From the NCBI GenBank assembly GCA_009746045.1, contig RPFO01000079.1, positions 3,038,828 through 3,102,827 on the forward strand: a DNA stretch of 64,000 nt. The letters are read 5' to 3'. This document shows positions 37,544 to 47,861 of this stretch, piece by piece (positions within the stretch are counted from its first letter, which is position 1; the number at the start of each line of letters is the position of its first letter). Made by a program: the position numbers and the translations under genes. The DNA comes from Mesostigma viride. Lineage: Eukaryota > Streptophyta > Mesostigmatophyceae > Mesostigmatales > Mesostigmataceae. The notes under the pieces are model-generated. The model searched no databases. It was not told the DNA's origin and saw only the letters and a program-made list of their open reading frames with translations.

Positions 37544-40500
37544 ATGTCGTCCTCCTATTCCGATTCTGTCAAGGCCACTCCCGTTTCACCCAAGATGACG
37601 TCGAACACCTCGCCGGACCGAACGGCAACAGAGAATTTTCCTCGGTTGCCGGTCGGTCCCGTAAATGCTCTGGCGAGGTCCCCCCCACCGAGTCCCCCTT
37701 GCCCTCCAAGTCTTCCTTGCCCCCCAGCGAGTTGGACAGAATTTTACCCCCCAACTCTCTCGCTGCTGCGTCTCGCGCTCCGTCCCGCTCTCCGCCCCGT
37801 AAGTCTCCATCGCCGCCCCCCAAGTCGGCCGGAGCTACTGCGTCCCGCTTGCCGTCCCGCAAGTCCCCCAAGTCCCCCGCAACTGCGACCCGTTCGCCGC
37901 CCCGCAAGTCCCCCTCTCCGCCCAAAGTTCCCCCCGCTACCGCGTCCCGCTCTCCTTCTCGCAAGTCCCCCTCGCCGTCAACCAAGATCCCCGCAAATGC
38001 GTCCCGCTCGCCGTCCCGCTCTCCTTCCCCCAAGTCCCGCTCGCCGCCACCCAAGTCCCCCGCTTCTGCGTCCCGCTCGCCGCCACCCAAGTCCCCCGCT
38101 TCTGCGTCCCGCTCGCCGTCCCCCAAGCATTCCAGTTCTAAGCGTAAGCCTGCGACCGAGTGGGTAGAGGAAGACGACCACACCAAAATGCTCAGGGACC
38201 CGAGGAAGTCTATCAATCTGGCTCTTGAGGAGGACGAGCGCGATAAGATTAACGGGAGGCCTGAAGACCCGGACTCGCCGGTTTGGGAGTCGCGTCGGGA
38301 GCTGTTGTCCGGAATGTTAGCAAAGGCCGCAACATTTGCTGACGACTACGCGGCTCTCGACAAGAAGGACAAGGAGAAGGAGAAGGCGGAGAGGGAGGCC
38401 ATCGAGAAGGCGGAGAGGGAGAGGGTGGAGAGGGAGGAGAAGGAGAGGCTGGAGAAGGCGGAGAGGGAGGAGGAGGAGAGGAAGTACAAGGAGAAAAAGG
38501 CTGCCCAGGAGAGGGAGCACAGGATCCTGGTGGCGAAGCAGAAGGAGGAGGCGAAGAAGAAGACGGAGGCGGCAGCGAAGGACCTTCTTGCGGAGGAGGG
38601 CGGCTGCTGCTTTTTTGCAGATGCGACAGGAGAGGATGAAGGCGGACGAGGCCGCGAGGAAGATGGAGGAGGAGGCTGCGAGGAAGGAGGAGGAGGCAGT
38701 TACGTTAAATAGTGCCGGAACCTTTTGCCGCCTGAGGCAAATCGGTCCGTAACACTATTTTGCCCGGAATAACCACTTCCGAGCACCCAAGTTAATTCGG
38801 CCGAATTAACTTGGGTGCTCGGAAGTGGTTATTCCGGGCAAAATAGTGTTACGGACCGATTTGCCTCAGGCGGCAAAAGGTTCCGGCACTATTTAACGTA
38901 ACTAAAACCTGGCCTCGTGGAGGGGGGACGAAGAGCCCGAGACATCCGCCTAGGCCGCTGAGCACGCACCACTAAATGCGCCGGAGCTGCCTCAGTGAGG
39001 ATTCGAACCCCTGACCTCCAAGGTGCACAGGTTTTAGTTACGTTAAATAGTGCCGGAACCTTTTGCCGCCTGAGGCAAATCGGTCCGTAACACTATTTTG
39101 CCCGGAATAACCACTTCCGAGCACCCAAGTTAATTCGGCCGAATTAACTTGGGTGCTCGGAAGTGGTTATTCCGGGCAAAATAGTGTTACGGACCGATTT
39201 GCCTCAGGCGGCAAAAGGTTCCGGCACTATTTAACGTAACTAAAACCTGTGCACCTTGGAGGTCAGGGGTTCGAATCCTCACTGAGGCAGCTCCGGCGCA
39301 TTTAGTGGTGCGTGCTCAGCGGCCTAGGCGGATGTCTCGGGCTCTTCGTCCCCCCTCCACGAGGCCAGGTTTTAGTTACGTTAAATAGTGCCGGAACCTT
39401 TTGCCGCCTGAGGCAAATCGGTCCGTAACACTATTTTGCCCGGAATAACCACTTCCGAGCACCCAAGTTAATTCGGCCGAATTAACTTGGGTGCTCGGAA
39501 GTGGTTATTCCGGGCAAAATAGTGTTACGGACCGATTTGCCTCAGGCGGCAAAAGGTTCCGGCACTATTTAACGTAACTGAGGCTGCGAAGGCGGTTGAG
39601 GGGGAGAAGGACGAGAACGTGAAGAAGGGCTGGGCTCCCGAAGGATGTTCAGTCGATTATCAGGTATGTTTATTAATGTGAGACGTACATTTCTCAGATG
39701 GCTTTTGAACGGCGTGTGTGTATCGTAGAAAGGGTGGGATTTTATGTCATACTTTGATCGTAAGGGTCTATCTGCGGAGAGACGTTGACCTAGGAGTTAA
39801 GGTTGTTGACGACGACGATGTGTGGCCTTTTTTTTACTCTTGTTGTCTGCAGCCCGACACGGTGGCCATTCTGAAACAGTACCTGGCTCAGGCTGTGTCT
39901 GAGTCTGGGGCGAGTCGTAAAGCCGAAAAGGGCTTGATCGGCTTGATCCGCTTTCTTTCGGCCGAGATAGCGTTTGCAGAGAAGTCCGGTGTCGTCGTGG
40001 ACCGTCCGCCGTCGGCACACATAATTTGGAAGAACGACCGCCTGGGAAGTCTTGCATTGTTCGAAGCCACACAGCGAGCCATTCATGGGAAGAGGGTCGT
40101 TGGTGACGACATTTATGAGGTTTTGAAGATCGCGCACTCGTGCATCCTTAATCTGAAGGAGGATGTCGGACGTTACTTTCCCCGTCGTGCTTTAATATGG
40201 TCGACGCTCTTTGATGAGGTTGAAAAGTTCGAGGTCCACACGGGCGTCACATCTTACAAGGCTTCCTATATGGAAACCTTGAAAATCACTGCGTTGCATC
40301 AGCTCTTTAAATTCATGACTGGAGATATGAAAGCGGATTCGAGGGCTTCACTGTCGGAAGATGAAGTGTTTGATATTGTCAGGAAAGGATTTGTTGACAT
40401 GTCCAACAGTGACTTTATCGTAATTGTGCCGGGAAGAATGAATCACGTAGGAGGATTGGAGGAGCGCGCACATGAAGTGATCGCGCATTTGGACATGACA

Positions 40501-43500
40501 AGAGACCACTTACTGCAATCTTTTGTTAAGTGGCGGACCGACTTTCTTGTCAGCCCGGACGCCAGCCTTTCGCGGGAAGCGGTCGCTTTCTTTTTGGATT
40601 GGGCTGGACAGGTGATCCAAAGTTTCCGGCACCGGGCGGACTTCCATGTTATTCAGACATATAAGCCACACCGGGAAGTCGTCCAGGAATGGTTGGATCA
40701 AATCTCGTTGGTTGATTGTCTCCAGAGTATCCGAAAGAAGTTAGACACGGAGTGGTCTGATTTAGAGGCGGGAGGCCATTGGCAGTCCCTCGAGTTGTTC
40801 TTCGAGGCGGAATTGAGGCGTCATCTGGAAAAGGAGAGAGCCCATCAAGTGCCGATATGGCCTTTGGGGAAGATTTTGAGGAGGTGGAAGTTCTACGTTT
40901 CGGTACGTTAACTTGCCGATATCGTTTATCGATTTGGTTTGTTTCCATTCCCTGAATAGGGCTCTATATGCTGACCAACCTTCATGGTTTGTCCTGTCAT
41001 ATCATGCAGGGGGGCTCCATGCCAGGGGACGTATCGGAGGATGTAACGAATTTGTCAGACTTGGTTGATAAGGTGGGTGCTTGTCCGTCCAGTTTCCACG
41101 AGCATCTTACATGGGGTCTAGCTGCAGGTAGACCCTCACCCTTTTATTGAGACTGACATCTTCGGCTAATTTCAACGGTGCCCCCCACCAATCTGTTGTC
41201 TTTTTTCAGGGGGCGGCTGCGGCGATCGCTGTTGACAGTGCTGGTCTTTGGTCTGGACTCGAGATGGAAATGGTAAGCATTGAACGATATCCGGATGTCT
41301 GCATTTCGCCTGAAGTTTTAGTGATCGAGCGCATTATGCGAAATATACAAATGTCGACTAATTTTGATTTCCAATGAGCTGTCGTATTCGGTGTTGCATG
41401 ACAGGTGGGGGGTTTGGCATCAGCAGGCGCTGGCGGAGAGGAAGAAAACGCTGGAGGAGATGAGGATGGGGGGGATGAAAACGCTGGAGGAGATGAGGAT
41501 GGGGGAGACGCTGAGGGAGAAGTGGCTGTGCAGGTACGTTCATCCGCCGCGAGTTCGTGTGATTTTTTTCGTGCTGAGGGGTATCTCCGCAGAGAGACGA
41601 TGGTGCAACAATCGAACTGAGGTCAAGTCCCTTCTTGTTGGTTTTTTTTTGTCATGCAGGCGGGGGCTGTCGCTGGGGGTACTGCGGGGGGGAAGGCGGC
41701 GAAGCCCGAATTGACTGAGCATGAAAGGGAAAAGCTTGATTCTCGCAAGAAAATTGCGAAGGATCATATTATTGCTGTTGGCAAGCTCATGCTTGAGTCT
41801 CCGCCCGATGGCGTTGATATGGAGGGACCTGCGGGGGACGAGTTTCGCAAGTACCTGACACGACTTGAGGCGGAAGTCGATGCCGATTTCGATACGGAGG
41901 TGTTGGGTGCCGCTACCTTTAAACATGAATTGGCATATGAATTTGTAAATCTGGTGAAGGCGAAAGCCACCAAGAATTACAAGTGGCGGCCTAAGGAGTA
42001 CTCAGAGGCAAAGGTTGACAAGATCGAGAAATTCATGAAGTCTGATTTTCGTCGTCGGGACGCTGAGGAAAAAAGGGCGCTGAATGCGGTTGCAAAGGCT
42101 AACAGTAAGAAGAACGCGGAGAAGAAGGCGGCGGAGAAGGAGGCGAAGAAGGCGGAGAAGGAGAAGGCTAAGGAGGCCAAGAAGCAGCAGAAAACTGGAC
42201 AGGTACGATTGTTGTGAAAATTTAGACCTCTCGCTGCGGGTAGACGTTTACTGGCTGCGGGACTTGGTGTTCAGTGTCAGTAAGGTATTATTCCAACAGA
42301 ACTTTGTTCGTCCCTGAACAGGATGTCGTGGTCGCCCTAAATATTACTGACTTGAGCGAATCCTGCGGTCCTTTTCGATTTTTTACTTCAGGATGACGGG
42401 GGAGACGAAGACGCCACGGTGGAGAAGAAGTTACCTGGTCATGACGCCGTGTTCGCGCTGGTGAAGGATATGCTCAAGTACTGCTCGAGTAGGCGGATGG
42501 CGGACGTCGATGACCTGCCAAACTGGCCCGAGTTCTCCCCCTTTCTTGAGCTGCTCCGGTCACTCAACAAGCTGTTTAAGGAGGGGGTGCTCACGAGCAG
42601 TGGGAACCCGGACACCGACCCTATCATTGAAAGCTGGAAGCCTTCGAAAAAGGTCGACTCGAACAAGGAGGTCAGGGACCAGAACATCCGGAAGGCCAAT
42701 TCTCTCAGGGAAACGCGTTGGATTCGGCCGGCCGATTTTAAGGAGACCGGATGTTTCAGTATGCGGATCCAGACTGTCAACGCGCTTATTTTGCCAGATG
42801 CTTTGAGGCAGCGGCGTTTGAACCTTGAAACCATTAAGGAGAACGGCCGCATTCTCCTAAATGCGCGGGACAACAGCTTGCACTTCAAGGTTGTTGTCCC
42901 GGTCTGGCAGTTCCCTTTCCAGGCGCTTGCCGAATCTCAACCTGACCTGTTCGACAAGCAAATCTTGTGCATGCCGGATTTCGTCAAGTGGCTGAGGATT
43001 CACCACGGCGCCAAGATTGACGCGGAGGATGTGGGCTCCAGGTACTTCCGGCCCCTTTCGGATACTGAAGTCGACGTGTGGCTTAACACGGAGTCCACCA
43101 CCTCTTTCCTCGCGAGAGGACTTGAGTGGCGTACCTACGCCAGGGTGGACGACGTGGAAGCAGCTTTGCCTCAGGACATCCAGGGCAGTCGGGATGTTTT
43201 CAACCTGCTGTGCAATACTGCGATGAAGCACTACGATCCGAAATTTTTTGAGGAACGGGTACCGGTACCGTATCTGGTTCTCCGGTACGCGGTAATTGAT
43301 GGAAACCACTACTTCAAGGGGTTGAAGTCGTTTCTCAGGAGCCAGGATGGCGGGTGGGGAGAGGTTCGGGCAGTGATGTGCGAGGGTGGGGCGGAGTCCA
43401 ATTTCGCAAACACTCCAAAGGAGGCGGAGCACGCATTCCAGGACCTGTTGCGGAAATTCCGTGGTGGTTACATGGGTACGAATGTCATTCTTCTGAAGGG

Positions 43501-43877
43501 TGGCGACCTGCTCCCGTCGTGGAGTGAGCAGCGAAATCTACCTAAGCTAAAAGAAGATGTAAGCTATCTATTTTGGCAGGGTCTAGCTGCGGGTAGACCC
43601 TCGGAATTTTCGTGGTGGTTTTTTGTGTGCGCTTTAAGTTTTTTGCGAGGGTCTCGCTGCAGCTAGACCCTCTCCTTTTTTTTTGTTGGAATTTTCGTTG
43701 CGTATTGTCGGCCGTTTCTTTTTCGAATTTTGTTGGGGTCTATCCGCAGCTATACCCCTCGCCTTTTATGGCTGAGTTTTGTCGTTGCTCGCTCGATGTT
43801 AATTGATGTCGCAGGCGGTGCTGACCGGCAAGCTGGAGAAGCTGTTCGACTGTTACGAGCCGCCCCAGCGGCTCTGA
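37544..43877 (+). CDS. Large multi-exon gene of unknown function
   Basis: Exons: 37544-38698, 39583-39663, 39853-40902, 41010-41072, 41210-41272, 41405-41533, 41660-42202, 42392-43558, 43815-43877 (stop TGA; AATAAA at about 43908). All junctions I placed are phase 0 with good donors (GTATGT, GTACGT, GTAAGC) and pyrimidine-CAG acceptors. About 1,430 residues: an N-terminal Ser/Pro/Lys domain with SRSPSPKSRSP repeats, a long charged coiled coil (KEKAEREAIEKAERERVERE), then globular regions (LALFEATQRAIHGKRVVGDD; RTYARVDDVEAALPQDIQG) I do not recognise, an acidic GGDEDGG repeat and a Lys/Ala-rich helix. Two breaks: a C7 run at 37680-37686 shifts frame, and near 38530-38620 either a 91 nt intron or an indel is needed. 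An 882 bp palindrome sits between exons 1 and 2. Confidence 0.6.
38698..39579. mobile_element. 882 bp giant palindromic (foldback) element, copy 1, TSD GAGGC
   Basis: Exact layout P-S'-P-S-P: P is a self-palindromic 206 bp unit (38698-38903, 39036-39241, 39374-39579) starting AGTTACGTTAAATAG and ending with its reverse complement; S is a 132 bp spacer (38904-39035 inverted, 39242-39373 direct). The whole is one palindrome centred at 39138/39139. GAGGC flanks both sides (38693-38697, 39580-39584) as a 5 bp target duplication. It encodes no protein. S contains AGGGGTTCGAATCCTC, a tRNA T-arm/B-box-like sequence. Confidence 0.9.
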
Positions 43878-43929
43878 AAGACCCTAGTCTAGCGTGGGTT
43901 ACGCCTGAATAAACTCGGAATCTGCTATC

Positions 43930-44462
43930 CGCCCGGACTACGTGAATGTAGCCCTGAATTCTAGCTAGTACGCGGAATTACTAGCTAGGCCCTGAATGCA
44001 CAACTAGATAAATTATGCATATACATGGAATGCAGGAAGGGCGTTAGTGCAGCCCAGATTTGACCCCTGGTTCGGCAGACGAGTTTTACTCAAGTCGATT
44101 TTATTCCAAACCAAAGATAGGAAGCCATTGTCACCTACGACATTTGTCCAAGACGGCGTGCATGCCAGCGGGTCGGCCGGGGGCCGAACCTCTAGCGCTG
44201 CAATGAATATCAGCCGTAGATGTACATAGTATCCGCCAGTCTGGCACCCGGTACCTGGCAGTCCCGGGTACAGACCAGTAACACACCAAATCGAAAGCAA
44301 AGCCACGGGTACCTGGGCCGGCTGATGGAATAACTCGGCCAAGTCCCCGAATCTAACGTAATAACTATCGAAAGTCTCAAACAATATCAAAATGACTTTC
44401 GACTGACCAAACTAATTTATTTTAGGAATTGTTACGCCCAAACATGGGTTAGGGCCGTAACA
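43930..44462 (-). mobile_element. Probable 3' LTR of the Gypsy chromovirus
   Basis: On the minus strand, a GGGGAGGGGGAGGAG polypurine tract (44463-44482) is followed by TGTTACGGCCCTAACC, a typical TG start of a Gypsy LTR. The right edge (44462) is well supported; the left edge is a guess because the second LTR is outside the window. It lies downstream of the pol end and the third ORF of the same element. Confidence 0.5.
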
Positions 44463-44634
44463 CTCCTCCCCCTCCCCGGGGGACGATGGCTATCGTCCAA
44501 TCGCACGGGGGCGCACCTCAAACAACGGCACCATGCACAAACATGGAAAATTCAAAAGAAAACCAAAACACAATCATAACAACGGGGTGCTGTGTACCAG
44601 CGAGAACCCATCGTCATACATGCATATAATACAC

Positions 44635-46017
44635 AGTTACGTTAAATAGTGACGGAACCTTTTGCCGCCTGAGGCAAATCGGTCCGTAACACTATTTTGC
44701 CCGGAATAACCACTTCCGAGCACCCAAGTTAATTCGGCCGAATTAACTTGGGTGCTCGGAAGTGGTTATTCCGGGCAAAATAGTGTTACGGACCGATTTG
44801 CCTCAGGCGGCAAAAGGTTCCGTCACTATTTAACGTAACTAAAACCTGGCCTCGTGGAGGGGGGACGAAGAGCCCGAGACATCCGCCTAGGCCGCTGAGC
44901 ACGCACCACTAAATGCGCCGGAGCTGCCTCAGTGAGGATTCGAACCCCTGACCTCCAAGGTGCACAGGTTTTAGTTACGTTAAATAGTGACGGAACCTTT
45001 TGCCGCCTGAGGCAAATCGGTCCGTAACACTATTTTGCCCGGAATAACCACTTCCGAGCACCCAAGTTCATTCGGCCTCCGTAACACTATTTTGCCCGGA
45101 ATAACCACTTCCGAGTACCCAAGTTCATTCGGCCGAATTAACTTGGGTGCTCGGAAGTGGTTATTCCGGGCAAAATAGTGTTACGGACCAATTTGCCTCA
45201 GGCGGCAAAAGGTTCCGTCACTATTTAACGTAACTAAAACCTGTGCACCTTGGAGGTCAGGGGTTCGAATCCTCACTGAGGCAGCTCCGGCGCATTTAGT
45301 GGTGCGTGCTCAGCGGCCTAGGCGGATGTCTCGGGCTCTTCGTCCCCCCTCCACGAGGCCAGGTTTTAGTTACGTTAAATAGTGTCGGAACCTTTTGCCG
45401 CCTGAGGCAAATCGGTCCGTAACACTATTTTGCCCGGAATAACCACTTCCGAGCACCCAAGTTAATTCGGCCGAATTAACTTGGGTGCTCGGAAGTGGTT
45501 ATTCCGGGCAAAATAGTGTTACGGACCGATTTGCCTCAGGCGGCAAAAGGTTCCGACACTATTTAACGTAACTGGCCGAATTAACTTGGGTGCTCGGAAG
45601 TGGTTATTCCGGGCAAAATAGTGTTACGGACCGATTTGCCTCAGGCGGCAAAAGGTTCCGTCACTATTTAACGTAACTAAAACCTGTGCACCTTGGAGGT
45701 CAGGGGTTCGAATCCTCACTGAGGCAGCTCCGGCGCATTTAGTGGTGCGTGCTCAGCGGCCTAGGCGGATGTCTCGGGCTCTTCGTCCCCCCTCCACGAG
45801 GCCAGGTTTTAGTTACGTTAAATAGTGACGGAACCTTTTGCCGCCTGAGGCAAATCGGTCCGTAACACTATTTTGCCCGGAATAACCACTTCCGAGCACC
45901 CAAGTTAATTCGGCCGAATGAACTTGGGTGCTCGGAAGTGGTTATTCCGGGCAAAATAGTGTTACGGACCGATTTGCCTCAGGCGGCAAAAAGGTTCCGT
46001 CACTATTTAACGTAACT
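44635..46017. mobile_element. Palindromic element, copy 2, rearranged, TSD TACAC
   Basis: Order P (44635-44840), S' (44841-44972), P with a 57 bp internal duplication (44973-45235), S (45236-45367), P (45368-45573), right half of P (45574-45678), S (45679-45810), P (45811-46017). TACAC flanks it at 44630-44634 and 46018-46022. Units differ from copy 1 mainly at one symmetrical position (GTGACGG or GTGTCGG for GTGCCGG), with compensating changes in the other arm, suggesting arm-to-arm conversion. It sits downstream of the Gypsy third ORF. Confidence 0.85.
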
Positions 46018-46166
46018 TACACCAACTATGAGAATACTATGTCCCGATCCCTGTTCGCCAGCGGAGCAGTAGCCAGTTCTTCTCGGTGTTGCCTCGCAGG
46101 GATAACACCTTGATAGTTGTCAAATACTCCTTCGTCCCAGCACTCTCCGGCCAATCTCCCGGAAAA

Positions 46167-46253
46167 TTACTGGAATCCCTGCTGCGCGCGATGCCGCCGC
46201 AACGCGTTGTAGCCGTGCTCAGTCATGATCTCCGGGATCTTGCCAAGGGGAGC
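46167..46253 (-). pseudogene. 3' end of Gypsy third ORF, cut off by Copia-1
   Basis: Reads (from the TSD) PLGKIPEIMTEHGYN... to QQGF-Gln-stop (TAA at 46167-46169). Removing Copia-1 and one TSD joins it in frame to 54424-55211; the sum is 870 nt, 290 codons including the stop. Confidence 0.75.
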
Positions 46254-46897
46254 ATTTAGATGAACGCGGATCAGTGAGTTTCTGGTCTTCCCAAGATGTG
46301 ATGAATGGAGCCATGGTTTCAACCAGCGGCTTTTAACCTTTACCACAGTTGCCTCACTACCCTGTGGTCACTAGCCTGAGGCGGCAGCACCCACGGACGG
46401 TGTTGGGAAAAGACGCTTGGCCACTGCTGTGTCCGAGCCTTTCTAGGTCTCACCATTGCTGCCAGGCCTTGCACGCCTTGGCAGGTCCGCCACTGTCAAT
46501 TTCCTTGGTTGCATCAATCCAGGACGTCTGTCCTTCCATGAATGACAGTAACGCTCTGGATTTATCCGTCATGACAAGTACCCGTCCATCCCAGGCCTGC
46601 AGGACTGCCAGTCCTGAAGTCCTGTGACATTCTTGGTACCATCAACCAATATTGACCACAGTACCTCCTAGTGACAGTCGGTCCTGTGACACGTAACGTG
46701 TGATGGTTCACCCAACACTGCCACGTGCCCTGTCCCTCACGTGTCCTTAGTCCTGGTACTGCTGTAGCGTCCGGCGGCATTACTTCGGGACTTGATAACT
46801 CTCAAGTTCCTTGTCCAAATGAGGCGTTTAGCACGGCGTTGGAAAGGCCACTTCAAGTATGATATGCTTAGCATATTGCATCACCAATATGCTAACT
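46254..46897 (-). repeat. Copia-1 3' LTR
   Basis: 644 bp; pairs with 53780-54423. Differences noted at about 46700 (ACGTAACGTG versus ACGTAACTTG) and about 46856 (TTCAAGTATG versus TTCAGGTATG). The short reading frames inside are duplicated with the LTR and are not genes. Confidence 0.93.
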
Positions 46898-47861
46898 CCA
46901 ACCCTTTCTTGTTTTGGAGCTGCAAGCTTCACACCATGACCAACCCATTCCTTGCTGCCTTGTGAAATGGACACCTGGTTACCCTGGACTTATAATAAGC
47001 CTCATGAGCACCCCTTTTGCCACCTTAATGGTATCCTCTTTTAGGGATCTATGGTTCAACCCTGCCATCTGATCATTAACTTGACCTGCAGGTCATCCCC
47101 AACCCTTTCTTTTGCAACTGTACCTTGGCTTGGGCTTAAAGGAGGATATTGAATATTCCTTAGGCAACATATCCTGGATATCTGAATGAGAGGCCCTGAC
47201 TACAGGAAACGTATTACAGTGAGTTCCTGGTCTTCCCAGTTATCACTGGCGCCCGTTTCATGGCGCCCGCCCCGAGCGTTCCAGGCATCATCCATCCAAA
47301 TGTTCACCAATGGAAACCACTTCAACACCACTGTGCCACTGCTTGATGGGGAGCCCATGTCATCACTGGGTGTTAAAGCCCAGGAGTCATACATACCAGG
47401 CTGTGGCTCAACTAGGGAATCGAACCCTACCCCAGAACCCCAGGTTAAACTTAACCTGGTCACATGACAGACAACAAGAGAGATTGGCATACAACATGAT
47501 TATGGTTTATTATAGAATATCCACCAAAACCAATGTTGAGTGTTCCCAGTGGACCAGCCTGCACCAGCAAGGCCCAACTGTCAGGTTACAACACCATAAT
47601 ATCCAAGGTTGTCACTTATTCACAGCTAAAGAAAACTAAACAAGAGAGATATATACAAACAACCTGGAAGAACTCTCAACATGGCCTGCCCTGTCATGGC
47701 CTAACTGCCCGAGGCCAAAGGCATCCCACTGTGCTAATCCTTTACAGGAAGAGCTTGCTCCTGTTGAGCCTTCTACCTGCTTGGTGACAGGTAGGCTACC
47801 TGTTGCCCTCCCCCCTGGGGACAACAGCACTGGTCAGCCACCAACTGGCAAAGGCTGGACT
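46898..47861 (-). other. Copia-1 3' untranslated region
   Basis: About 960 bp between the end of pol and the 3' LTR, no coding signal; a second untranslated function is not evident. Confidence 0.6.

Noticed and set aside
39242-39300. Functional tRNA gene
   Set aside because: Only a T-arm and acceptor-like strand are present; no anticodon arm can be paired at the right distance.
46349-46627. 92-codon frame, repeated identically at 53875-54153
   Set aside because: Duplicated because it lies in the Copia-1 LTRs; no independent coding evidence.
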